From: Flavobacteriales bacterium
GTDB lineage: Bacteria > Bacteroidota > Bacteroidia > Flavobacteriales > Schleiferiaceae
Direction: 5' to 3'
Length of the DNA: 34,097 bases
Assembly (NCBI GenBank): GCA_012269745.1
Contig: JAAXJR010000036.1
Coordinates: forward strand, 2,556-36,652
The position numbers and the translations under genes were made by a program. The notes beneath the pieces are model-generated. The model was not told the DNA's origin and did no database searches. It saw only the letters and a program-made list of their open reading frames with translations. Each line of letters begins with the position of its first letter. Positions within the stretch are counted from its first letter, which is position 1. This document shows, piece by piece, positions 1 to 7,882 of the stretch.

Positions 1-276
1 GAAACTGAAGGTATCATCATGATTGGTGAGATCGGTGGTCAGCTAGAAGCAGAAGCTGGTAAGTGGATCAAAGAGAACGGTACGAAGCCTGTAGTTGCTT
101 TCATCGCTGGCGAGACGGCTCCTGCAGGACGTACAATGGGACACGCAGGTGCCATTGTAGGTGGTGCTGAAGATACAGCTGCTGCTAAGAAAGCGATTCT
201 TCGCGACTGTGGAATCACTGTGGTAGATTCGCCGGCAGACCTAGGTACTGCTATGGCTAAGTTGCTTGGTAAATAA
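1..276 (+). CDS. sucD: Succinyl-CoA ligase alpha subunit, 3' part
   Basis: This is the C-terminal 91 residues of the alpha subunit of succinate-CoA ligase, the TCA-cycle enzyme that interconverts succinyl-CoA and succinate with ATP or GTP formation. The 5' part lies outside the window. The motif MGHAGAI is visible; its histidine (codon 142-144) is the phosphohistidine that carries phosphate between the active sites. The downstream GITVVDSPADLG segment is typical of the end of the family. A strong hairpin terminator follows 20 bases after the stop, so this gene ends its transcript. Confidence 0.96.
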   Translation, partial: ETEGIIMIGEIGGQLEAEAGKWIKENGTKPVVAFIAGETAPAGRTMGHAGAIVGGAEDTAAAKKAILRDCGITVVDSPADLGTAMAKLLGK

Positions 277-296
277 TCCAACATTTAATAAATACA

Positions 297-329
297 GAGC
301 CGCTTCACCATGTGAGGCGGCTTTTTTGT
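297..329 (+). terminator. Rho-independent terminator after sucD
   Basis: Ten-base-pair stem GCCGCTTCAC (299-308) with GTGAGGCGGC (312-321), one G-T wobble, loop CAT, followed at once by six T. It closes the sucD transcript. Confidence 0.92.
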
Positions 330-341
330 TTCAAACCGCCT

Positions 342-349
342 TACCTTTA
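342..349 (+). promoter_or_regulatory. Candidate -7 element, zinc-ribbon operon
   Basis: TACCTTTA matches 7 of 8 positions of the Bacteroidota -7 consensus TAnnTTTG and sits 5 bases before the ATG at 355. The transcript would start at or next to the start codon. No convincing -33 TTG at normal spacing is seen. Confidence 0.4.
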
Positions 350-354
350 CTACA

Positions 355-645
355 ATGAAACAAGTGAAATGCCCCTCATGCGCTCATTGGTATGAGGTTG
401 ATTCAGCACTAGATAAGTACCAGTACCAGTGCACACATTGCGAATCCGCCTATGCTGTGAAGACTGAAAAACAGTTGGAACGCGAAGAGGGTATGAAAGC
501 TCCGGTAAGTAAGCCGCCGTTGACGTGGAAGCGGTGGGGAGATATGCATTGGTCACTTGTTATTTTGAATAATATTGGCGTGGTCATTCAGACGATTATT
601 TTCGCTATTGCCACCATTATTGGAATACTAGTAGCACCGTTGTAG
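355..645 (+). CDS. Small zinc-ribbon membrane protein
   Basis: A 96-residue protein of unknown function. Residues 6-9 (CPSC) and 26-29 (CTHC) form a four-cysteine zinc ribbon of the MJ0042-like kind; a charged linker follows, and residues about 66-96 form one or two hydrophobic C-terminal membrane segments. The zinc ribbon probably faces the cytoplasm. It is the first gene of a tight + operon: the next ATG lies 3 bases after its stop, leading to a SPOR-like membrane protein, fabG and a VWA-like membrane protein. The shared operon suggests an envelope role, but nothing in the sequence fixes one. Confidence 0.75.
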   Translation: MKQVKCPSCAHWYEVDSALDKYQYQCTHCESAYAVKTEKQLEREEGMKAPVSKPPLTWKRWGDMHWSLVILNNIGVVIQTIIFAIATIIGILVAPL

Positions 646-648
646 GAT

Positions 649-1167
649 ATGGAATTCTTATCACCGAAAACCAAAGATAAAATAGCTAAGCTCGAGGCTG
701 ATAATGCTGAACTTCAGCGTCAATTAGCGGATAAAAAGGGGAGTGGTACTAATAAATCATTGCTGCCTTTGGTTGCCGTTATAGTATTGTTATCCGCTTT
801 ATCGGTATACCAATTCTTGGGACAATCTAGACTGAGTGAAGATGAAATCGCTCAAAAAAGCGTAGAGTTGTGGCGTGCTGGTGAGCGTATTGATACGGTT
901 TTTACTCCGTCAGATGAACTTGTCTATTCAATTCAAATAGGAGCGTTTAAAAATCAGCCAATCAGAGAATTGAGTGCTTCATTCGTTGACGCATCTTTGG
1001 TTCAGAAAGATAGTCTTACCCTGTTTGTTTTGGGCGAGTACAGCTCCTTGCCAGATGCACAAAGGGCATTGGGTGTCGTGGTAAAATTAGGTGTTGAAAA
1101 TGCCTTTATTATTGCGCAGAAAAACGGAAAAGCAGTAGGTTTGCTCACTGAACAAAACCGCGAATAA
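649..1167 (+). CDS. Single-pass membrane protein with SPOR-like periplasmic domain
   Basis: 172 residues. Residues 5-30 are a charged, heptad-like segment (KIAKLEADNAELQRQLADK) likely to form a cytoplasmic coiled coil. Residues about 38-58 are a transmembrane helix (LLPLVAVIVLLSALSVYQFL). Residues about 90-165 (starting YSIQIGAFKN) have the pattern of a SPOR domain, the fold that binds denuded peptidoglycan glycan strands at division sites. I infer an inner-membrane protein with a periplasmic wall-binding domain; a divergent SPOR domain is likely but not proved by eye. The gene lies between the zinc-ribbon gene and fabG in one operon. Confidence 0.7.
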   Translation: MEFLSPKTKDKIAKLEADNAELQRQLADKKGSGTNKSLLPLVAVIVLLSALSVYQFLGQSRLSEDEIAQKSVELWRAGERIDTVFTPSDELVYSIQIGAFKNQPIRELSASFVDASLVQKDSLTLFVLGEYSSLPDAQRALGVVVKLGVENAFIIAQKNGKAVGLLTEQNRE

Positions 1168-1176
1168 TTAAACACT

Positions 1177-1923
1177 ATGGGTTTATTAGCAGGAAAGACG
1201 GCCATTATTACCGGCGCGTCGAAAGGAATTGGAAAAGGAATTGCTGAAGTTTTTGCCAAGCAAGGTGCGAACGTAGCTTTTACTTTCTTAAGCTCTGTTG
1301 AAAGAGGACAGGCACTTGAAGATGAATTGAAAGCTCACGGAGCAAATGTGAAAGGCTACCGTTCTGATGCTTCTAAAATGGAAGATGCAGAGGCTTTGGT
1401 TGCTCAGGTAGTTGAAGACTTTGGTGGCGTTGATATCGTCGTCAACAATGCTGGTATCACAAAGGACACGCTCCTTATGCGAATGACTGAAGAGGATTTC
1501 AACCGCGTTATTGAGGTGAATCTGAATTCTGTATTTAACATGACGAAGGCAGTGCAACGCACGTTCTTGAAGCAGCGTTCAGGATCTATCGTAAACATCA
1601 GCTCAGTGGTTGGTGTGAAGGGTAATGCTGGTCAAGCAAACTATGCAGCTTCTAAAGCAGGTATTATTGGATTTACAAAGTCAGTGGCGCTCGAATTAGG
1701 TTCTCGAAACATTCGTTGTAACGCGATTGCACCAGGTTTTATTGAGACGGAGATGACTGCCGTATTGGACGAGAAAACTGTACAGTCTTGGAGAGACGGT
1801 ATTCCACTCAAGAGAGGTGGTAGCCCAGAAGATGTGGCTAATGCTTGTTTATTCTTGGCTTCAGACATGAGTGCCTACGTTAGCGGACAGGTCCTCAATG
1901 TTTGTGGTGGAATGTTGACTTGA
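1177..1923 (+). CDS. fabG: 3-oxoacyl-ACP reductase
   Basis: 248-residue short-chain dehydrogenase that performs the NADPH-dependent reduction of 3-oxoacyl-ACP in cytosolic fatty acid synthesis. The cofactor motif TGASKGIG is at residues 12-19, NNAG at 90-93, and the catalytic triad Ser143, Tyr156, Lys160 is in the order expected for FabG (138/151/155 in E. coli). The C-terminal NAIAPGFIETEMT stretch is characteristic. Length is normal. The stop codon overlaps the next start (TGATG), which points to translational coupling with the downstream membrane protein. Other SDR activities are possible, but FabG is the best fit. Confidence 0.93.
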   Translation: MGLLAGKTAIITGASKGIGKGIAEVFAKQGANVAFTFLSSVERGQALEDELKAHGANVKGYRSDASKMEDAEALVAQVVEDFGGVDIVVNNAGITKDTLLMRMTEEDFNRVIEVNLNSVFNMTKAVQRTFLKQRSGSIVNISSVVGVKGNAGQANYAASKAGIIGFTKSVALELGSRNIRCNAIAPGFIETEMTAVLDEKTVQSWRDGIPLKRGGSPEDVANACLFLASDMSAYVSGQVLNVCGGMLT

Positions 1924-3524
1924 TGACTAGTGTAGTAGCTGCCTTAATTGCACTTGTTGCAGGAGTAGCGGTTGCTGCGTTGTTATATTTTAAGCGAAGC
2001 GCTGAATCCCGTTGGGATTTGGCGCTTCTGCGTTTAACATGGACTGGGCTGCTCGTTTATGCTTTGCTAGCTCCGGAAAAGTTCGTGCAAAGTGAAAGGG
2101 AGATAAGACCGGTACTTACAGTGCTATTGGATTCCTCTAAATCTTTGGGGGTAGATGCCGATAGCTTGTCGGAGGTCGCTCTTCAAAAATTCGAAGATTT
2201 GGGATATGAGCCCATCTTGCGTGAGTTTGATCCTAATAAGATACCTTCTAATGTCTTTTGGGCCTACGTTGGTGATGGTCATGTAGAGAATATTGATCAA
2301 GAGTTTTTACCTGAATATTTCCTTCTTGCGAAATCGCAGAAACTACAGCCACTGTCTCTGCTGCAAGGAATTGCTTTGCCGCAGCGTGTACTTCGAGGTT
2401 CGAGGTTTCATGTTGATGTGTTGTCTGCTGCAACAGCAGATGTAAGCGTTGTTTTTGATGGAAAGTCTTACCCTAGTAGCAGCATGGAGCTTCTAGCGCC
2501 TAAACAGGCAGGATCCTATTCTTTGCTTGCTGTGGCGCGTTCTTCAGGAAGGACCGATTCTCTAAAAACTACAGTGGTTGTTCAAGAAAGCTTAGCTACC
2601 GTGGTGGTTGCGAGTAATGCGCCGCACCCTCACGAAGCAATGATAAGACGTTGGTGTAAGAAACAGGGTATAGAAGTGCAGAGCCTTAGATGGAAGGATT
2701 TAGACAAGGTGGATTCATTTAAGGGTCCCTTAATCACCATTGGTGGCGGTGATGCGGCAATTGCAAGAATTTCAAAGCTCATTTCTGTGCCAATGCTTCA
2801 TTTGGATGCAGGCGCTGCGCCAGCGTTTAAGGAGGAGGTACGGCTAGAATCCTTGCTTCAGGAAAAGAACATTTCCGTATATGCGAAGGCCAAGAAACCC
2901 CAGGTGAGACTTTCTGAATCACTGGATGCTCGAGGTATTCATTGGTATAAAAGTGGGCTTGCTTCCCAGCGAGCCTTTGAGGTTTTCCAAGAATTGCTCG
3001 AGGAAGTAATGCAGCGTTACGCACCGGCGCAGTTGAGAATAGTGCACAGCCAGCAAGTAGCATCATCTCAGCGTGTAGAGGTCAGTGGTGCGGTTGTCAA
3101 TAGCAGATTGGAGGTGTTACCAGCAGAATTTAAAGTCCAGATTAAGCGCCACAGCGAATTGGTAGAACAATTGACATTGCGTGAAGATGGTGGGAGTGTT
3201 AAAGGAAGTTTCAGGCCTATTGAGCCTGGTGATTATGAGGTCCTTTCAGAAGCTATTTGGGAAGGAGGTGCTCTTTCATCTAGAACGACACTTCAGGTCA
3301 ATGCAGTTGATGTGGAATTGATCCGTGAACGCAATGACAACCTTCTTGCACAATGGAGAGAAAATGGAGCGCGAGACGCACTTTCAGTATCGCAAAAAGT
3401 TGCAGCGCAGAAGGTGTCGTATGAAAAGAAAAATCCCCAGCACTTTCATTGGTGGTACTGGGGACTTGCTTTATTAGCAGCGGCCACCGAATGGACACTG
3501 CGTCGCCGAAGCGGTTTGATTTAG
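1923..3524 (+). CDS. Membrane protein with VWA-like motif
   Basis: 533 residues starting at the ATG that overlaps the fabG stop. A start 21 bases upstream is open but lies inside fabG and is less likely. Two N-terminal membrane helices (about 3-24 and 33-50) are followed by PVLTVLLDSSKS (63-74), which has the DxSxS order of a von Willebrand A metal site. A large extracytoplasmic part follows, and one membrane helix near the end (HWWYWGLALLAAATEWTL) leads to a basic tail. The layout resembles BatA/BatB-like or glutamine-amidotransferase-like membrane proteins of Bacteroidota, for which no firm function is known. The 3' end overlaps the convergent gene by 4 bases. Confidence 0.7.
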   Translation: MTSVVAALIALVAGVAVAALLYFKRSAESRWDLALLRLTWTGLLVYALLAPEKFVQSEREIRPVLTVLLDSSKSLGVDADSLSEVALQKFEDLGYEPILREFDPNKIPSNVFWAYVGDGHVENIDQEFLPEYFLLAKSQKLQPLSLLQGIALPQRVLRGSRFHVDVLSAATADVSVVFDGKSYPSSSMELLAPKQAGSYSLLAVARSSGRTDSLKTTVVVQESLATVVVASNAPHPHEAMIRRWCKKQGIEVQSLRWKDLDKVDSFKGPLITIGGGDAAIARISKLISVPMLHLDAGAAPAFKEEVRLESLLQEKNISVYAKAKKPQVRLSESLDARGIHWYKSGLASQRAFEVFQELLEEVMQRYAPAQLRIVHSQQVASSQRVEVSGAVVNSRLEVLPAEFKVQIKRHSELVEQLTLREDGGSVKGSFRPIEPGDYEVLSEAIWEGGALSSRTTLQVNAVDVELIRERNDNLLAQWRENGARDALSVSQKVAAQKVSYEKKNPQHFHWWYWGLALLAAATEWTLRRRSGLI

Positions 3525-4597
3525 AGGTTGTTCGCTAGGAAATCTCCAAGCTGTGCTGGCTCCATATTCTTCGCAACGATCACACCGTTATCATCGATTA
3601 AGATGTTTTGAGGGATAAATTGGATGCCATAGTAAGTAGAAATTTCATTTTGCCAGTATTGCAAATCTGAAACTTGCGGCCAAGGCAGTCCATCTTCGGC
3701 AATACCCTTCTGCCATGCAGCACCATCACGGTCCAAACTTACCCCAAGAATGTTGAAGCCTTTCTCGTTGTAGGTGTTGTACAGTTCTACAAGCGCAGGG
3801 TTTGCAGCGCGACATGGACGACACCATGAAGCCCAAAAATCAACTAATACATATTTACCGTCCACGGCTAAAACGTTCAGAGACCCGCCGTCAGGAGTAG
3901 CCTGAGCAAAGTCTTTAAACTGCATACCTACAGCTGAACGACCCATAGTCTCAACTCTTTCAGCAAGACGCGTATAGTCTGGAGCCTCATGGAATTCAGG
4001 GCTTACCTGGTCCAATACCGCTTTTAGATCTTCGTAAGTCAAGTTGCTGCTTTGAGAAGAAAGGGCAATTGCCGCACCGAGGATGTCATTGCGCTTGGCA
4101 AATTCAATCTTCATGCGCTCTTGGCTCTCCATCAAACTCATTGCTTCTTCACGAATCTGGTTCTGAGCATCTACATTGCCCGAATCCATAGCAGCCATGT
4201 ATTTCTGCTCCAATACTTGCATGGTTTGTCCGAAGAATGCGCTTTGATCGTTCAATGCGTTGGCGCTATCGTTCATTACACCTGCATCAATTTTGAAGCC
4301 AGCACCCTCTTCGAAAGTGATAGTAACATCTGCTCCGTCGTGGAAGTAAACGGCAGGTTGACCCAATTCCATGATTTGTACCATGGCGAATTGGTGTCCG
4401 AAGTTTGCTACCTCAGCGATTAAGGAACCATCAGTAAGTGTGCCTTCGTAAATGACAGAATCGCCTTCTAGAGAGACCTTTACAGGGCTATTGTTGGCAC
4501 TAGGAATATCAATGCTTAGCTGGAAGCCGTCAGAGCTTTCACTGCTACAAGCAAAAAGTAGGGAAGCAACAGCGGCTCCCATGAGTATTTTCTTCAT
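3521..4597 (-). CDS. TlpA-like thioredoxin lipoprotein with DUF4369-type N-terminus
   Basis: 358 residues. A lipoprotein signal ends at LLFAC (Cys17). Residues about 24-110 look like the beta-rich DUF4369 domain that Bacteroidota attach to periplasmic thioredoxins. A helical linker follows to about residue 215, then a thioredoxin fold with WASWCRPC (active cysteines 259 and 262) and the cis-proline region FIPQNILID. It would act as a membrane-anchored periplasmic thiol-disulfide reductase, for example in cytochrome c maturation or disulfide repair. A di-heme cytochrome c peroxidase is encoded about 3 kb away on the other strand. Its real partner cannot be told from sequence. Confidence 0.88.
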   Translation of the reverse strand: MKKILMGAAVASLLFACSSESSDGFQLSIDIPSANNSPVKVSLEGDSVIYEGTLTDGSLIAEVANFGHQFAMVQIMELGQPAVYFHDGADVTITFEEGAGFKIDAGVMNDSANALNDQSAFFGQTMQVLEQKYMAAMDSGNVDAQNQIREEAMSLMESQERMKIEFAKRNDILGAAIALSSQSSNLTYEDLKAVLDQVSPEFHEAPDYTRLAERVETMGRSAVGMQFKDFAQATPDGGSLNVLAVDGKYVLVDFWASWCRPCRAANPALVELYNTYNEKGFNILGVSLDRDGAAWQKGIAEDGLPWPQVSDLQYWQNEISTYYGIQFIPQNILIDDNGVIVAKNMEPAQLGDFLANNL

Positions 4598-4638
4598 TGT
4601 TTGATTAAGTTTATACCACGCAAATTACAACACTTACG

Positions 4639-6633
4639 ATGAAGAAATTTCTTTCCCTTCTGTTAATTCTTTCTAGTGTCCAATTCTCTTCTGCAAAGGA
4701 GGGCATGTGGATCCCAATGCTCCTAAATAACAACATCGCAGATATGCAGGCGATGGGCTGCGAGCTCAGTGCCGAAGACATTTACAGCATCAACCACAGC
4801 TCGCTGAAAGATGCCATCGTCAGCTTTGGAGGTTTCTGTACGGGCGAGTTCATTTCTTCAAAGGGCCTAGTGCTCACCAACCACCACTGTGGCTATGGTC
4901 AGATCCAAAAGCAAAGCTCGATGGAGCATAACTACCTCAAAGACGGCTTTTGGGCAAATTCTATGGCTGAAGAGCTCAAGAATCCGGGATTGTTTGTAAA
5001 GCAATTGGTGTACATGGAAGATGTGACTAATACAGTGTTATCCTCTTCGGATAAAGAGGAGGCCGTTCAAAACCTCATCGCTGCGAAAAATGATGCAGAT
5101 CCAGCATTGTTGTATGAGGTAGTTCCTTTCTTCGAGGGCAATCAATACTACCTGTTGGCCACCAAGAAATACAACGATGTTCGCCTCGTGGGCGCTCCAC
5201 CAAGCTCTATTGGTAAGTATGGTGCAGATACAGACAACTGGGTGTTCCCGCGCCATACGGGAGATTTCAGTCTCTTCAGAGTATACGACGAAGAAGGCGC
5301 ACCGTTTTCACCTGCACAGCATTTAAAAGTGAACGTAGCTCCTCGCACACCTGGGGAATTTACCATGGTTTTTGGCTATCCTGGTCGTACGCAGGAGTAT
5401 CTGACGGCAGTAGAAATGGACCAATTGGTCAACGTAGAGAACGCTCGTCGCGTAGAAATCCGCGATGTACTTTTATCCATCATGGATGCTGAAATGCGCG
5501 CAGATGCTGCTGTTCAGTTAAAATATGCTTCAAAGTATGCTCGTATCGCCAACGGATGGAAAAAGTGGATCGGCCAGATTGAAGGGGTAGCATTTACCAA
5601 AGGTGTTGACAGAAAACGCAAGCTAGAAGCAGAGTTCACCGCTCGTATCGCGGCCGATGCTAACCTTTGGGACAAATACAGTAGTCTTTTAAACGATATC
5701 GCCGTCGTAAGTACACAGATGTCCGAAGGGACCTACAAGCGCAATGAATTCATCGAAACGGTGTACTACGGAATGGAGTGGTTCAACCTGGCCAACCGAT
5801 TGGGCAGAATGGAAGGAGAAGGAATGAATGCCGCTATTTTGAGCTTCGACAAAGACTTTAGCTATGAGGTTAGCGCCAAAACAACCGCGGCCATGCTCGA
5901 GATGGCTGCATCAGAGTTACCTGAAATCTCAGAACTTACAGGTGATGCGGCTTCGTTCAACACTGCTGTTCACAACGAATTAAAATCCATTACAGCTGCA
6001 GCGCAGCGTGGCGACATTTTCGAATTGGACAGCTTGGCGCCAAAGATGTCAGCATTTACAGTTGGAGCATTTGGAATCTACAGAGCGAATTCTCCGTCGG
6101 CGGAATTGGCCTCGAAAGCTTCTGAGTTGAAATCAACTTATATGAAAGCCTTAATTGAAGTATTTCCTGAGCGCAACTTCTATCCGAATGCCAACAGTAC
6201 ACTCCGTGTCACCTACGGAAAGCTAGAAGGGGTGAGCCCTCGCGATGCTGTATCCTACGGAACTACCACGTACCTCGACGGAGCGATGGCGAAATACAAG
6301 CCAGGGGATTACGAATTTGATATGCCTAGTAAACTGATAGAATTGTACGACAACAAAGACTACGGTGACTATGCAGAGAACGGAAAACTACCCGTCTGTA
6401 ACATTGCTTCAAACCATACCACAGGTGGGAACAGCGGTTCACCAGTGCTGAATGCACGTGGAGAGCTTATTGGCTTGAATTTTGACCGCATTTGGGAAGG
6501 TACCATGAGTGATGTGAACTTTGATGCAAACATCTGCCGCAACATCATGGTTGATAGTAGATATGTCCTGTTTATCATCGACAAATTTGCCGGCCAGCGC
6601 TGGTTGATCGATGAAATGGAGTTGATTAAATAA
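4639..6633 (+). CDS. S46 dipeptidyl-peptidase, DPP11-like (Asp/Glu-specific)
   Basis: 664 residues with a Sec signal peptide (cleavage near residue 19). This is a periplasmic serine exopeptidase that removes dipeptides from peptide N-termini. Landmarks: TNHHCGYGQIQ around 80-90 with the catalytic His, TDNWVFPRHTGDF 198-210 containing or near the catalytic Asp, and TGGNSGSP with catalytic Ser599. The residue 18 positions after that serine is Arg617; in the P. gingivalis enzymes this position is Arg in DPP11 (acidic P1) and Gly in DPP7 (hydrophobic P1), so acidic P1 specificity is inferred. The protein is shorter than the roughly 700-residue archetypes. The next gene starts directly after its stop, so the two are co-transcribed. 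Confidence 0.92.
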   Translation: MKKFLSLLLILSSVQFSSAKEGMWIPMLLNNNIADMQAMGCELSAEDIYSINHSSLKDAIVSFGGFCTGEFISSKGLVLTNHHCGYGQIQKQSSMEHNYLKDGFWANSMAEELKNPGLFVKQLVYMEDVTNTVLSSSDKEEAVQNLIAAKNDADPALLYEVVPFFEGNQYYLLATKKYNDVRLVGAPPSSIGKYGADTDNWVFPRHTGDFSLFRVYDEEGAPFSPAQHLKVNVAPRTPGEFTMVFGYPGRTQEYLTAVEMDQLVNVENARRVEIRDVLLSIMDAEMRADAAVQLKYASKYARIANGWKKWIGQIEGVAFTKGVDRKRKLEAEFTARIAADANLWDKYSSLLNDIAVVSTQMSEGTYKRNEFIETVYYGMEWFNLANRLGRMEGEGMNAAILSFDKDFSYEVSAKTTAAMLEMAASELPEISELTGDAASFNTAVHNELKSITAAAQRGDIFELDSLAPKMSAFTVGAFGIYRANSPSAELASKASELKSTYMKALIEVFPERNFYPNANSTLRVTYGKLEGVSPRDAVSYGTTTYLDGAMAKYKPGDYEFDMPSKLIELYDNKDYGDYAENGKLPVCNIASNHTTGGNSGSPVLNARGELIGLNFDRIWEGTMSDVNFDANICRNIMVDSRYVLFIIDKFAGQRWLIDEMELIK

Positions 6634-7806
6634 ATGAAGAGATACGCATTCCTACTAGGTATTTTGATACTGGCGGCCTGTGGTCGCACAGGGGAAGGTG
6701 CCTACGAATTGGATGCGGCTTACACTTACTTAGGGGCCGATTTTCCATTAGAGCCCCCCTTAGATTATAGCAGTACTGCACCGGATTATATCACTCGTGA
6801 CAATCGCCTAGACGGGGATGTAGATAATCGCAAAGCTACTTTGGGCCGAGTGCTGTTCTACGACAAGCAGCTCAGTCTAAACAACTCTATCGCCTGTGGT
6901 TCGTGCCATATTCAGGCGCACGCTTTTGGCGATACTTCCCAGCAAAGTGTTGGGTTAGACGGTGGTTTGACTTCGAGACAAAGTATGCGATTAGTAAATA
7001 CACGCTTTGCTGATTTACCGGCCATGTTTTGGGATAGACGCGCTATGCAATTAAGAGATCAGGTAATTCAACCTATTAAGGACCATGTAGAAATGGGATT
7101 CAGTGGCACTGGGGACCAACCCAGTTTCGACAGTCTTTGCACGAAACTCTCTGCTAGGGAATACTACACACAACTTTTTGATTGGGCCTTTGGTCAAGAT
7201 GGGGTCGAAATTAATGAGCAGCGTATCGCCCAAGCTCTAGAGCACTTTGTAAGCTCTATTGAGAGCTTCGATTCTAAATTTGATGAAGGATTAGTGCAAG
7301 TAGCTGCAGTCCAGAACCCATTTCTGAATTACACCACCGCCGAGAACAATGGAAAGGCTTTGTTTTTAGCGCCTCCTGAGTTAAATAATCAAAATGTACG
7401 TACTTCAGGTGGTGCTGGATGTGCAGGCTGTCACCGACCTCCAGAATTTGACATCGATCCTATGAGCGGAAACAATGGTGTAGACAAAGAGGCTGGCAAT
7501 CCAGCAGGCTTTGACACGACCAATACGCGATCACCTTCGCTTCGAGATGTATTTGGACCTAACGGTGGTGTTAATACTCCCATGATGCATACAGGGAACT
7601 TCTTGGAGTTCACAACCATAGTGGAGCATTACAACGAGGTTATTCCTGATGTTAATAATCGTACGGTCGACGGACGTTTGGTTCGTGGATTAACCTCCGT
7701 AAAACTTGAGTTAACATCAACTGAACGTGCAGATTTAGAGGCATTCATTAGGACCCTTACAGGTTCAAATATGTATTCTGACGAGCGTTGGTCTACGCCG
7801 TTTTAA
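6634..7806 (+). CDS. Di-heme cytochrome c peroxidase (MauG/CcpA family) lipoprotein
   Basis: 390 residues. A lipoprotein signal ends at LAAC (Cys16). Two c-type heme sites are visible: CGSCH (88-92) and CAGCH (262-266), with the typical spacing and with HTGNF (after PMM) near the C-terminus. The protein would reduce H2O2 to water with electrons from periplasmic cytochromes, or perform a MauG-like oxidation; the sequence alone does not separate these. The ATG abuts the stop of the S46 peptidase gene, so translation is probably coupled, though no shared pathway is evident. Length is usual for the family. Confidence 0.92.
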   Translation: MKRYAFLLGILILAACGRTGEGAYELDAAYTYLGADFPLEPPLDYSSTAPDYITRDNRLDGDVDNRKATLGRVLFYDKQLSLNNSIACGSCHIQAHAFGDTSQQSVGLDGGLTSRQSMRLVNTRFADLPAMFWDRRAMQLRDQVIQPIKDHVEMGFSGTGDQPSFDSLCTKLSAREYYTQLFDWAFGQDGVEINEQRIAQALEHFVSSIESFDSKFDEGLVQVAAVQNPFLNYTTAENNGKALFLAPPELNNQNVRTSGGAGCAGCHRPPEFDIDPMSGNNGVDKEAGNPAGFDTTNTRSPSLRDVFGPNGGVNTPMMHTGNFLEFTTIVEHYNEVIPDVNNRTVDGRLVRGLTSVKLELTSTERADLEAFIRTLTGSNMYSDERWSTPF

Positions 7807-7832
7807 TGTGTAAAACTTACGGGCACTGATTA

Positions 7833-7864
7833 TTGGGCAATTACGGGTGTTCGCCGTAATTTTA
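7833..7864 (+). promoter_or_regulatory. Candidate glyA promoter with inverted repeat
   Basis: TTG at 7833-7835 and TAATTTTA at 7857-7864 (7 of 8 with TAnnTTTG) are 21 bases apart, a normal Bacteroidota spacing. Between and overlapping them is a perfect 8-bp inverted repeat, AATTACGG (7839-7846) and CCGTAATT (7854-7861), spacer 7. The repeat could be an operator for glyA or a weak terminator for the preceding gene, since TTTT overlaps its end. Confidence 0.4.
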
Positions 7865-7882
7865 GCGCTTCAATAATTGATC

